This document shows positions 1 through 5,060 of a DNA stretch of 5,481 bases, in pieces. The position numbers were made by a program, and so were the translations under genes. Location: positions 1 through 5,481 of the forward strand of contig DASRSS010000110.1 of assembly GCA_035656335.1 (NCBI GenBank). Reading direction: 5' to 3'. The notes beneath the pieces are model-generated. The model was not told the DNA's origin. It saw only the letters and a list, made by a program, of their open reading frames with translations, and did no database searches. Positions within the stretch are counted from its first letter, which is position 1; each line of letters starts with the position of its first letter. The DNA comes from DASRSS01 sp035656335. Its GTDB lineage: Bacteria > Actinomycetota > Actinomycetes > Mycobacteriales > Jatrophihabitantaceae.

Positions 1-1
1 A

Positions 2-31
2 CATAGAATTCGGCTCGTGAGCAGCCGGTGA
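2..31 (+). CDS. Possible 3' end of an upstream gene (partial)
   Basis: The frame starting at base 2 is open from the window edge and ends in a TGA at 29-31, which overlaps the GTG start of rpe as GTGA. Only nine residues are visible (HRIRLVSSR), so no product can be recognised. The argument is architectural: the same four-base overlap style occurs at ribE/ribBA and at the stress-protein/cyclase junction further on. In many actinobacteria an rRNA methyltransferase gene (rsmB/sun type) precedes rpe, but nothing visible here shows that. The other two plus-strand frames stop at 4-6 and 18-20, so the end of an upstream gene could also lie there. Confidence 0.3.
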   Translation, partial: HRIRLVSSR

Positions 32-711
32 GCCGTCCGAACCGTCCCGAGCCGATGATCGCGCCGAGCATCCTGTCGGCCGACTTCGCGCGCCTCGCCG
101 AGGAGGCCGACGCCGTCGACAACGCGGACTGGCTGCACGTCGACGTGATGGACGCCCACTTCGTGCCGAACCTCACCCTCGGGCTGCCGGTGGTGCAGAG
201 CCTGCGCAAGGCGACGGCGCTGCCGCTGGACTGCCATCTGATGATCGAGGACCCCGACCGCTGGGCGCCGGGTTACGCCGAGGCCGGTGCCGCGAACGTG
301 ACGTTCCACGTCGAGGCCGCGGCGGACCCGGTGCAGACCGCGCGGGCGATCCGCTCCAACGGCGCGCTCGCGGGGCTTTCCGTCAAGCCGGGGACGCCGC
401 TGGGGCCGTACCTGGACGTGCTGCGCGAGTTCGACACGCTGCTGGTGATGACCGTCGAACCCGGCTTCGGCGGGCAGAAGTTCATGGCCGAGGTGCTGCC
501 GAAGGTCCGGCTCGCCCGCGAGCAGGTCAGCGCCGGGCACCTGCGGCTGTTCGTCGAGGTGGACGGCGGCGTCGACGAGCAGACGATCAGCGCCGCCGCC
601 GAGGCCGGCGCGGACGTGTTCGTCGCCGGCTCGGCCGTCTACGGGGCCGCCGATCCGGCCCGCGCGGTCGAGTCACTGCGGCGGCGCGCGCGCGACGCGA
701 TGGCCGGGTAG
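28..711 (+). CDS. rpe: Ribulose-phosphate 3-epimerase
   Basis: This cytosolic TIM-barrel enzyme interconverts D-ribulose 5-phosphate and D-xylulose 5-phosphate in the pentose phosphate pathway. The 227-residue product has the family hallmarks in order: IAPSILSADFARL (11-23), LHVDVMDAHFVPN (36-48), the CHLM motif (69-72), VEPGFGGQKF (143-152), VEVDGGV (176-182) and VAGSAVYG (199-206). By family comparison the metal-binding and catalytic residues are His37, Asp39, His70 and Asp179, all present. Length is normal for the family. The GTG at 28 is chosen because it forms a GTGA overlap with a possible upstream frame; an ATG at 55 would give a nine-residue shorter protein that still includes the first motif, so it cannot be excluded. 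It lies 2 bases upstream of ribD, and its substrate is also the substrate of RibB, which gives the linkage metabolic sense. Confidence 0.96.
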   Translation: MSRPNRPEPMIAPSILSADFARLAEEADAVDNADWLHVDVMDAHFVPNLTLGLPVVQSLRKATALPLDCHLMIEDPDRWAPGYAEAGAANVTFHVEAAADPVQTARAIRSNGALAGLSVKPGTPLGPYLDVLREFDTLLVMTVEPGFGGQKFMAEVLPKVRLAREQVSAGHLRLFVEVDGGVDEQTISAAAEAGADVFVAGSAVYGAADPARAVESLRRRARDAMAG

Positions 712-713
712 CC

Positions 714-1760
714 GTGCAGCTCAGTGACGCCGAGCGAGCAGCGATGCGCCGCGCGCTGGCGCTCGGCGAGACTGTCCGCGGCACCACCAGCCCCAACCCG
801 CCGGTCGGGGCGGTGATCCTCAGCGCGGACGAGAAGCTGGCCGGCGAGGGCGCGACCGCGCCCGCAGGCGGGCCGCACGCCGAGGTGGTCGCGCTCGCGG
901 CGGCGGGCGAGGACGCGCGGGGCGGAACCGCCGTGGTCACCCTCGAGCCCTGCGCGCACACCGGCCGCACCGGCCCCTGCACCCAGGCGCTGCTGGATGC
1001 CGGCGTCGCGAAGGTGATCTACGCGGTGGACGACCCGAATCCGGCGGCCTCGGGCGGCGCCGGCGTGCTGCGCGCGGCCGGCGTCACCGTGATGTCGGGT
1101 GCGCTGGCGCGCGAGGCCGAGGCCGGCGCGATGCGGGCGTGGCTGCACGCGGTGCGCACGGCGCGTCCGTTCGTCACCTGGAAGTACGCGGCGACGCTGG
1201 ACGGCCGGGTGGCGGCAGCGGACCTCTCGGCGCGCTGGATCTCCTCGGCCGCCTCGCGGGCGGACGCGCATGCGCTGCGCGCCAAGGTGGACGCGATCAT
1301 GGTCGGCAGCGGGACGGTGCTGGCCGACGACCCGAGCCTGACCGCCCGGGACTCCAGCGGCGAGCCGCTGGAGCGCCAGCCGCTGCGCGTGGTGCTGGAC
1401 CGGCGCCACCGGGTGCCGCAGTCGGCGCAGGTGCTCGACAGCGCGGCCGAGACGTTGGTGCTCGACACGGCCGTCCCGCGGTTCGCGCTGAAGGCGCTTT
1501 TCGACCGCGGTGTGCGGCACGTGCTGCTTGAAGGGGGTCCGACGCTGGCCGGGGCGTTCGTCGAGGCGCACTGCGTGGACGAGGTGATCGCGTACCTCGC
1601 GCCGACCCTGCTCGGGGACGGGCCGAGTGCACTCGGTCACGCCGGCATCGGGACCTTGGCCGAAGCGGTCACACTGGATGTCCACAGCGTCAGCCGCACC
1701 GGCGGCGACATCAAGGTTGTCGGCACGCCGATCTGGGCCGAGCCGGCAGGGGAGAGGTAG
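714..1760 (+). CDS. ribD: Bifunctional riboflavin-specific deaminase/reductase RibD
   Basis: RibD carries out two successive steps on the GTP-derived pyrimidine: deamination of 2,5-diamino-6-ribosylamino-4-pyrimidinone 5'-phosphate, then NADPH-dependent reduction of the ribosyl chain. The 348-residue product has an N-terminal cytidine-deaminase-like domain (about 1-145) with the zinc site HAE (55-57, His55 ligand, Glu57 proton shuttle) and PC-x8-C (Cys80, Cys89), and TSPNPPVGAV near the start. A DHFR-like reductase domain follows (about 150-340), with TWKYAATLDGR (155-165), WISS (175-178), GSGTVLADDPSLT (198-210) and LLEGGPTLAGAF (271-282). Both domains look intact and the length is typical. 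The GTG at 714 lies 2 bases after the rpe stop and has no clear Shine-Dalgarno sequence, which points to translational coupling. The ATG at 744 is an alternative start, but the upstream residues fit the usual N-terminal helix. Confidence 0.96.
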   Translation: MQLSDAERAAMRRALALGETVRGTTSPNPPVGAVILSADEKLAGEGATAPAGGPHAEVVALAAAGEDARGGTAVVTLEPCAHTGRTGPCTQALLDAGVAKVIYAVDDPNPAASGGAGVLRAAGVTVMSGALAREAEAGAMRAWLHAVRTARPFVTWKYAATLDGRVAAADLSARWISSAASRADAHALRAKVDAIMVGSGTVLADDPSLTARDSSGEPLERQPLRVVLDRRHRVPQSAQVLDSAAETLVLDTAVPRFALKALFDRGVRHVLLEGGPTLAGAFVEAHCVDEVIAYLAPTLLGDGPSALGHAGIGTLAEAVTLDVHSVSRTGGDIKVVGTPIWAEPAGER

Positions 1761-1763
1761 CGG

Positions 1764-2366
1764 ATGTTCACCGGCATCGTCGAGGAGATCGGCGAGGTGG
1801 TGGCCGTCGAGCCGCGCGGCGACTCGGTGGTGCTCCGCGTGCGCGCGGCCGTCGTCGGCGAGGACGTGCGGCACGGCGCGTCGATCGCGGTGAACGGCGT
1901 GTGCCTCACCGTCGTCGCCAGCGACGGGTCCGGCGACGTGACGCTGGACTTCGACGTGATGGCCGAGACGCTCAAGCGGTCGGTGATCGGGAACCTGCGC
2001 GCCGGCGACAAGGTGAACCTGGAGCGCGCTGCCCGGGTCGACGCCCGGCTGGACGGCCACGTCGTTCAAGGGCACGTGGACGGGACGGGCGTGATCGTCT
2101 CGCGCACGCCGGGCGACGCGTGGGAGGCGGTGCGGTTCGGGCTGCCGGCCGAGCTGGCCCGGTACGTGGCCGAGAAGGGCTCGATCGCGGTGGACGGGGT
2201 GTCGCTGACCGTCACCGGCGTCGGGGACGATTGGTTCGAGGTGGGGCTGATCCCGGAGACGCTGCGGGCGACCGTCCTCGGCTCGAAGCAGCCGGGCGAA
2301 CCGGTGAACCTGGAGGTCGATGTGCTCGCCAAATATGTCGCGCGGCTGATGGAGACGGCGCGATGA
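1764..2366 (+). CDS. ribE: Riboflavin synthase (alpha chain)
   Basis: This enzyme dismutates two 6,7-dimethyl-8-ribityllumazine molecules into riboflavin and the pyrimidine precursor, the last step of the pathway. The 200-residue product starts with the signature MFTGIVEE and shows the internal duplication of the family. The first barrel (about 1-95) has GASIAVNGVCLTV (38-50) and AETLKRS (67-73). The second (about 98-190) has GHVVQGHVDG (98-107), GSIAVDGVSLTV (139-150) and IPETLRATVLG (163-173). Cys47, His104, Ser147 and Asp186 correspond by eye to active-site residues of the E. coli enzyme. The ATG lies 3 bases after the ribD stop, with GGGGAG (1749-1754) nine bases upstream as a good ribosome binding site. 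The stop overlaps the ribBA start as ATGA. Naming varies: mycobacterial literature calls this gene ribC, B. subtilis ribE and E. coli ribC/ribE. Confidence 0.96.
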   Translation: MFTGIVEEIGEVVAVEPRGDSVVLRVRAAVVGEDVRHGASIAVNGVCLTVVASDGSGDVTLDFDVMAETLKRSVIGNLRAGDKVNLERAARVDARLDGHVVQGHVDGTGVIVSRTPGDAWEAVRFGLPAELARYVAEKGSIAVDGVSLTVTGVGDDWFEVGLIPETLRATVLGSKQPGEPVNLEVDVLAKYVARLMETAR

Positions 2367-3592
2367 CGATCCGGCTGGATTCGGTGGAGCGGGCGATCGC
2401 GGACATCAAGGCCGGCAAGCCGGTAGTGGTGATCGACGACGAGGACCGCGAGAACGAGGGCGACCTGATCTTCGCGGCGGAGCTGGCGACGCCCGAGCTG
2501 ATCGCGTTCATGGTGCGGTACACGTCCGGCTACATCTGCGTGCCGCTCACCGAGGCGGAGGCGGACCGGCTGGATCTGCCGCCGATGTTCCGCGTGAACC
2601 AGGACCGCCGGGGTACGGCCTACACGGTCACGGTGGACGCGCGCGAGGGTGTTTCGACCGGCATCTCGGCGGCGGACCGCGCGCACACGATCCGGCTGCT
2701 GGCCGATCCGTCGTCGACGGCCGCGGACTTCTCGCGGCCCGGGCACGTCGTGCCGCTGCGCGCGAAGGACGGTGGCGTGCTGCGCCGGCCGGGTCACACC
2801 GAGGCCGCGGTCGATCTCGCAGTGCTGGCGGGACTGCGTCCGGCGGGCGTGCTGTGCGAGGTCGTCAGCGAGAAGGACCCTGCGGGTATGGCGCGCGCGG
2901 ACGAGCTGCGTGTGTTCGCCGACGAGCACGATTTGGCGCTGATCTCGATTGCCGACCTGATCGCGTACCGCCGCCGCTTCGAGAAGCTGGTGGAGCGGGT
3001 CGCGTCCGCGCGGGTGCCGCTGCGGTATGGCGAGTTCACCGCGGTCGGCTACTCGTCCAGCTACGACCGCCGCGAGCACGTCGCGTTCGTGTTCGGCGAG
3101 ATCGGTGACGGCGAGGACGTGCTGGTTCGTGTGCACTCCGAGTGCCTGACCGGTGACGTCTTCGGTTCGCTGCGCTGCGACTGCGGGCCGCAGCTGGACG
3201 CCGCGTTGGCCGCGGTCGCGCGCGAGGGCCGCGGTGTCGTCCTGTACGTCCGCGGCCACGAGGGTCGCGGGATCGGGTTGCTGCACAAGCTGCAGGCATA
3301 CCAGTTGCAGGACGCGGGCGCGGACACGTACGACGCGAACCTCGAGCTGGGCCTGCCGGCGGACGCCCGCGACTACGGCACCGGCGCGCAGATCTTGGTC
3401 GATCTCGGCATCCACTCGATGCGGCTGCTGACCAACAACCCGGCCAAGCGCGCGGGTTTGGAGGGCTACGGTCTGACGATCACCGGACGCGTCGCGTTGC
3501 CCGTGCACGCCAACCCTGAGAACCTGCGTTACCTGCAGACCAAGCGCGACCGGATGGGTCATGAACTCGACATCGAGGCGGGGGGAGCCTGA
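2363..3592 (+). CDS. ribBA: Bifunctional DHBP synthase / GTP cyclohydrolase II (RibBA)
   Basis: The 409-residue fusion makes both starting units of riboflavin: the four-carbon unit from ribulose 5-phosphate (RibB half, about 1-205) and the diaminopyrimidine from GTP (RibA half, about 206-409). The RibB half has DDEDRENEGDL (25-35, metal ligand Glu30) and PGHTEAAVDL (143-152, His145). The RibA half has HSECLTGD (258-265) and LRCDCG (270-275), giving the three zinc cysteines Cys261, Cys272 and Cys274, then GHEGRGIGLL (298-307), DARDYGTGAQIL (334-345) with the expected Asp334/Arg336 pair, and LLTNNPAK (355-362). Tyr313 in QAYQLQD aligns with E. coli RibA Tyr105, so this looks like an ordinary GTP cyclohydrolase II. 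The frame is open further upstream, to 1901, but the ATG at 2363 is the true start: it has GGAG at 2351-2354, the ATGA overlap with ribE, and begins the conserved domain. Confidence 0.97.
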   Translation: MTIRLDSVERAIADIKAGKPVVVIDDEDRENEGDLIFAAELATPELIAFMVRYTSGYICVPLTEAEADRLDLPPMFRVNQDRRGTAYTVTVDAREGVSTGISAADRAHTIRLLADPSSTAADFSRPGHVVPLRAKDGGVLRRPGHTEAAVDLAVLAGLRPAGVLCEVVSEKDPAGMARADELRVFADEHDLALISIADLIAYRRRFEKLVERVASARVPLRYGEFTAVGYSSSYDRREHVAFVFGEIGDGEDVLVRVHSECLTGDVFGSLRCDCGPQLDAALAAVAREGRGVVLYVRGHEGRGIGLLHKLQAYQLQDAGADTYDANLELGLPADARDYGTGAQILVDLGIHSMRLLTNNPAKRAGLEGYGLTITGRVALPVHANPENLRYLQTKRDRMGHELDIEAGGA

Positions 3593-4083
3593 TGAGCGGG
3601 CACGGTGCACCTGAGCTGGAGGCGGTCGAGGGCGCATCCAGATTGCGGGTCGCGGTGGTGGCCAGCTGCTGGCACACCGAGATCATGGACGGGCTCCTGG
3701 ACGGGGCGCGCCGGGCGCTGGCCGCGTCCGAGGTGGACGTCGTGAAGGAGCTGCGCGTTCCGGGGACGTTCGAGCTGCCGGTGGCGGCGTCGCGTCTCGC
3801 GGCGAGCGGCTTCGACGCGATCATCGCGCTGGGCGTGGTCATTCGCGGCGGGACCCCGCACTTCGAGTACGTGTGCAGTGCCGCGACCGAGGGGCTGACC
3901 CGCGTCACCGTCGACACCGGCGTCCCGATCGGTTTCGGCGTGCTGACCTGCGACGACGAGCAGCAGGCGCGCGACCGTGCCGGCCTGCCCGGGTCGAGCG
4001 AGGACAAGGGCTACGAGGCGACCGTCGCGGCCCTTGCTGCTGCGGTCACGCTCGCGCCGTACGTGCATCCGCGCCGCCACTAG
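3592..4083 (+). CDS. ribH: 6,7-dimethyl-8-ribityllumazine synthase
   Basis: RibH condenses the RibD-derived pyrimidine (after dephosphorylation) with the RibB product to form lumazine, the substrate of RibE; family members assemble into pentamers or 60-subunit capsids. The 163-residue product has AVVASCWHTEI (21-31) with Trp27 in the position of the aromatic residue that stacks on the pyrimidine, VPGTFELPVAA (56-66), the loop VIRGGTPHFEYV (83-94) with His90 matching the catalytic histidine of B. subtilis RibH, and GFGVLTCDDEQQARDRAG (114-131) with the conserved phosphate-binding arginine region. Length is normal. The ATG shares one base with the ribBA stop (TGATG) and is preceded by GGGGGAG (3581-3587). 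It is the last gene of the riboflavin cluster; no compact intrinsic terminator follows directly. Confidence 0.96.
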   Translation: MSGHGAPELEAVEGASRLRVAVVASCWHTEIMDGLLDGARRALAASEVDVVKELRVPGTFELPVAASRLAASGFDAIIALGVVIRGGTPHFEYVCSAATEGLTRVTVDTGVPIGFGVLTCDDEQQARDRAGLPGSSEDKGYEATVAALAAAVTLAPYVHPRRH

Positions 4084-4187
4084 CCCGCGCACGCCGGCTC
4101 GGCTCAGGCGGCGGGACGGGTATGTGTGCGCCACAGAGCGCGGCAGCGCCCGCGTCGGGTTCCGAGACTTATTCGTGCATAGATTCG

Positions 4188-4215
4188 ATTGTAGTCCCGA
4201 TCCGTCCGAAGTCAA
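4188..4215 (-). promoter_or_regulatory. Minus-strand sigma70-type promoter antisense to ribH
   Basis: On the minus strand TTGACT (complement of 4210-4215) is followed by a 16-base spacer and TACAAT (complement of 4188-4193). Each box matches the TTGACA/TATAAT consensus at five of six positions, which is unusual in such a GC-rich genome. The predicted transcript starts near 4181 and runs leftward into the antisense strand of ribH. No gene on that strand is convincing, so the product would be an antisense or non-coding RNA, or the promoter may be a remnant of a lost divergent gene. Function is inferred from sequence match only. Confidence 0.5.
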
Positions 4216-4243
4216 GGCTTCAGCGAGAAGATTTCCCTTATTT

Positions 4244-4257
4244 TCAAAGCGCTTCCA
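4244..4257. promoter_or_regulatory. LacI/cre-like palindromic operator candidate
   Basis: The 14 bases TCAAAGCGCTTCCA centre on the palindrome AAGCGCTT (4247-4254) and match TGAAAGCGCTTTCA, a form of the LacI-family/cre operator, at 12 of 14 positions. On the minus strand it lies about 30 bases upstream of the -35 box of the leftward promoter. No LacI-family regulator gene is visible in the window, and an eight-base palindrome can occur by chance, so confidence is low. Confidence 0.25.
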
Positions 4258-4262
4258 CCATC

Positions 4263-4310
4263 ATCAACAGCAGGTTGTGGTCGGCCCGGTAGCCACAACC
4301 TGCTCTTGAT
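4263..4310. repeat. Strong inverted repeat / hairpin, possible terminator without U-tract
   Basis: Left arm 4263-4280 and right arm 4293-4310 are complementary over 18 positions with a single C-C mismatch (4268/4305); the inner 12 pairs are perfect (AGCAGGTTGTGG with CCACAACCTGCT) and the loop is 12 bases. No T-run follows on either strand. Such stems can act as U-less terminators in actinobacteria, and this one lies 180 bases after ribH, so it may end the riboflavin transcript or shield the downstream gene. It could equally be a binding site or a small structured RNA. The structure is directly visible; the role is inferred. Confidence 0.6.
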
Positions 4311-4504
4311 CAACGAGGAGGAGGGGGACCGGCTGAAAGGCGCAGGGAACAGCAACCCGGCAGCGCAACGCAGGCCAAGTACAAGCTGATCCGCCGTCGC
4401 CGCCAAGAGAACGCAAGCAAGCTGCGACCGCAGGTCGGCAACGGAAGCTGCCACGGCAATCCGCCCCGCCGAGTCCTAGCAGCGAACCATCTCCCGGTAT
4501 TCGG

Positions 4505-4533
4505 CGAGACGTACCCAGCAGATTCGCTAAGGT
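4505..4533 (+). promoter_or_regulatory. Weak candidate promoter for the stress-protein gene
   Basis: TAAGGT at 4528-4533 fits the TANNNT pattern of actinobacterial housekeeping -10 boxes. About 16 bases upstream is GAGACG (4506-4511), a poor match to TTGACN. A transcript from here would have a leader of roughly 68 bases before the ATG at 4608. The call rests mainly on position and on the need for a promoter between the hairpin and the gene. Confidence 0.2.
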
Positions 4534-4597
4534 TTTCCTGGCGATCACTCGCAAGCATGAGCCGAGAAGATCGTCGATCAGGCCCACCTTCGAGAAC

Positions 4598-4602
4598 GAG
4601 GA
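4598..4602 (+). promoter_or_regulatory. Ribosome binding site deciding the stress-protein start
   Basis: GAGGA lies five bases before the ATG at 4608. The alternative in-frame ATG at 4557 lacks a comparable site and would add 17 residues (SREDRRSG...) that do not fit the family, whose members begin a few residues before the first beta strand. Confidence 0.7.
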
Positions 4603-4607
4603 CCGGC

Positions 4608-5060
4608 ATGAGCGCCTATTCCACAGTGGTCGTCGGGACCGACGGCTCCGAGACGTCGTTGGTGGCCGTCGAGCGGGCGGCGGCCATCGCGCAGGACGCG
4701 GGCGCGACGCTGGTTCTCGCTTGCGCGTACGAGCCGGCTCCGGACAAGGTGACGGCGCGCGACCGGGACATCCTGCGCGAGGAGGCGTACCAGATCGTCG
4801 GGTCCGCGCCGGCCGACGACACCGTCCGCACGGCGCAGGCGAGGGCCGCGCGGGTGGCCACGTCGATCACGGTCGAGACCGCGGTCGTGCAGGGCAAGCC
4901 GGCGGACGTCCTCACCAAGCTCACCGCCGAGCGCAACGCCGACCTGCTCGTGGTCGGCAACCGGGGGCTGAACACGCTGGCCGGGCGCATCCTCGGGTCG
5001 GTGCCGCTGGACGTGGTGCGGCACGCCGGCTGTGACGTACTGGTCGTCCACACCACGTGA
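4608..5060 (+). CDS. Universal stress protein (UspA family, ATP-binding type)
   Basis: This 150-residue protein is a single Usp domain of normal length, with no signal peptide or membrane segment, so it is cytosolic. It opens with the first beta strand and nucleotide-contacting aspartate (VVVGTDGSE, 7-15; Asp12). It carries the ATP-binding signature G-x2-G-x9-G-S at 117-131 (GNRG, then GS at 130-131), followed by the final strand CDVLVVHT (142-149). Proteins of this family bind ATP and help actinobacteria under hypoxia, starvation or redox stress; the specific role here is unknown. The start is set by GAGGA upstream. Its stop codon overlaps the GTG of the next gene, so it is probably co-transcribed with a putative cyclase. 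In mycobacteria a Usp is acetylated by a cAMP-activated acetyltransferase, which makes this pairing suggestive but not proof of a link. Confidence 0.93.
   Translation: MSAYSTVVVGTDGSETSLVAVERAAAIAQDAGATLVLACAYEPAPDKVTARDRDILREEAYQIVGSAPADDTVRTAQARAARVATSITVETAVVQGKPADVLTKLTAERNADLLVVGNRGLNTLAGRILGSVPLDVVRHAGCDVLVVHTT

Larger units (their letters stand above)
4084..4607. other. 524-base intergenic region without a supported gene
   Basis: No open frame here, on either strand, has a recognisable domain together with a ribosome binding site. The minus-strand frames that cross it have no recognisable motif, and one of them mostly shadows ribH. Composition changes sharply: 4161-4260 counts to 47% GC against roughly 70-75% in the flanking genes. 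The region contains, from left to right, a minus-strand promoter, a LacI/cre-like palindrome, a strong hairpin, a purine-rich tract (4315-4328) that looks like a ribosome binding site but has no ATG, GTG or TTG at the right distance, and a weak candidate promoter and leader for the stress-protein gene. It may be a regulatory gap or the scar of a lost or inserted element. Confidence 0.8.

Noticed and set aside
639..2075. Long minus-strand open frame of 478 codons opposite ribD and ribE (and a 523-codon one at 2066-3637).
   Set aside because: These are typical antisense shadows in high-GC coding DNA: they follow the codon periodicity of the true genes, are rich in Arg/His/Ala, and show no recognisable motif.
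1901..2362. A 154-residue N-terminal extension of RibBA, since its frame is open back to 1901.
   Set aside because: The extension is arginine-rich out-of-frame translation of ribE, has no domain, and the ATG at 2363 has a ribosome binding site and starts the conserved RibB domain.
3269..3329. Possible altered GTP cyclohydrolase II that yields a formamide product, as described for some Streptomyces paralogues with Met at the key position.
   Set aside because: The position aligned to E. coli RibA Tyr105 is Tyr313 here, so the ordinary activity is expected.
1..4083. FMN riboswitch (RFN element) controlling the riboflavin genes.
   Set aside because: There is no leader space inside the cluster (gaps of 0-3 bases), and the 27 bases before rpe are too short. 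Any such element would be outside the window.
4084..4120. Terminator immediately after ribH.
   Set aside because: Only short imperfect GC pairings are visible and there is no T-run; the hairpin at 4263-4310 is a much better candidate.
3559..4215. Minus-strand frame of 218 codons starting near the antisense promoter as a real divergent protein gene.
   Set aside because: Its TTG start falls on the promoter -35 box, it lies mostly opposite ribH, and the translation has no recognisable domain.
4303..4380. Possible SAM-I-like riboswitch: ATCAA, GAG, a GGAGGG-like tract, GGC, TGAA and AGCAACC occur in suggestive order.
   Set aside because: The core order GGCCC-TGAA-CCC-GGCAACC is not kept, no closing P1 strand is visible, and the downstream gene is a stress protein rather than a methionine gene.
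4425..4437. Small inverted repeat CGACC-GCA-GGTCG as a terminator or operator.
   Set aside because: Five-base arms are expected by chance in GC-rich DNA, and there is no U-tract or second copy nearby.
4383..4450. Three copies of AAGCTG (4383, 4419, 4445) as a repeat array.
   Set aside because: Spacing is irregular (36 and 26 bases) and flanking bases differ, so this is not a CRISPR or iteron-like array.
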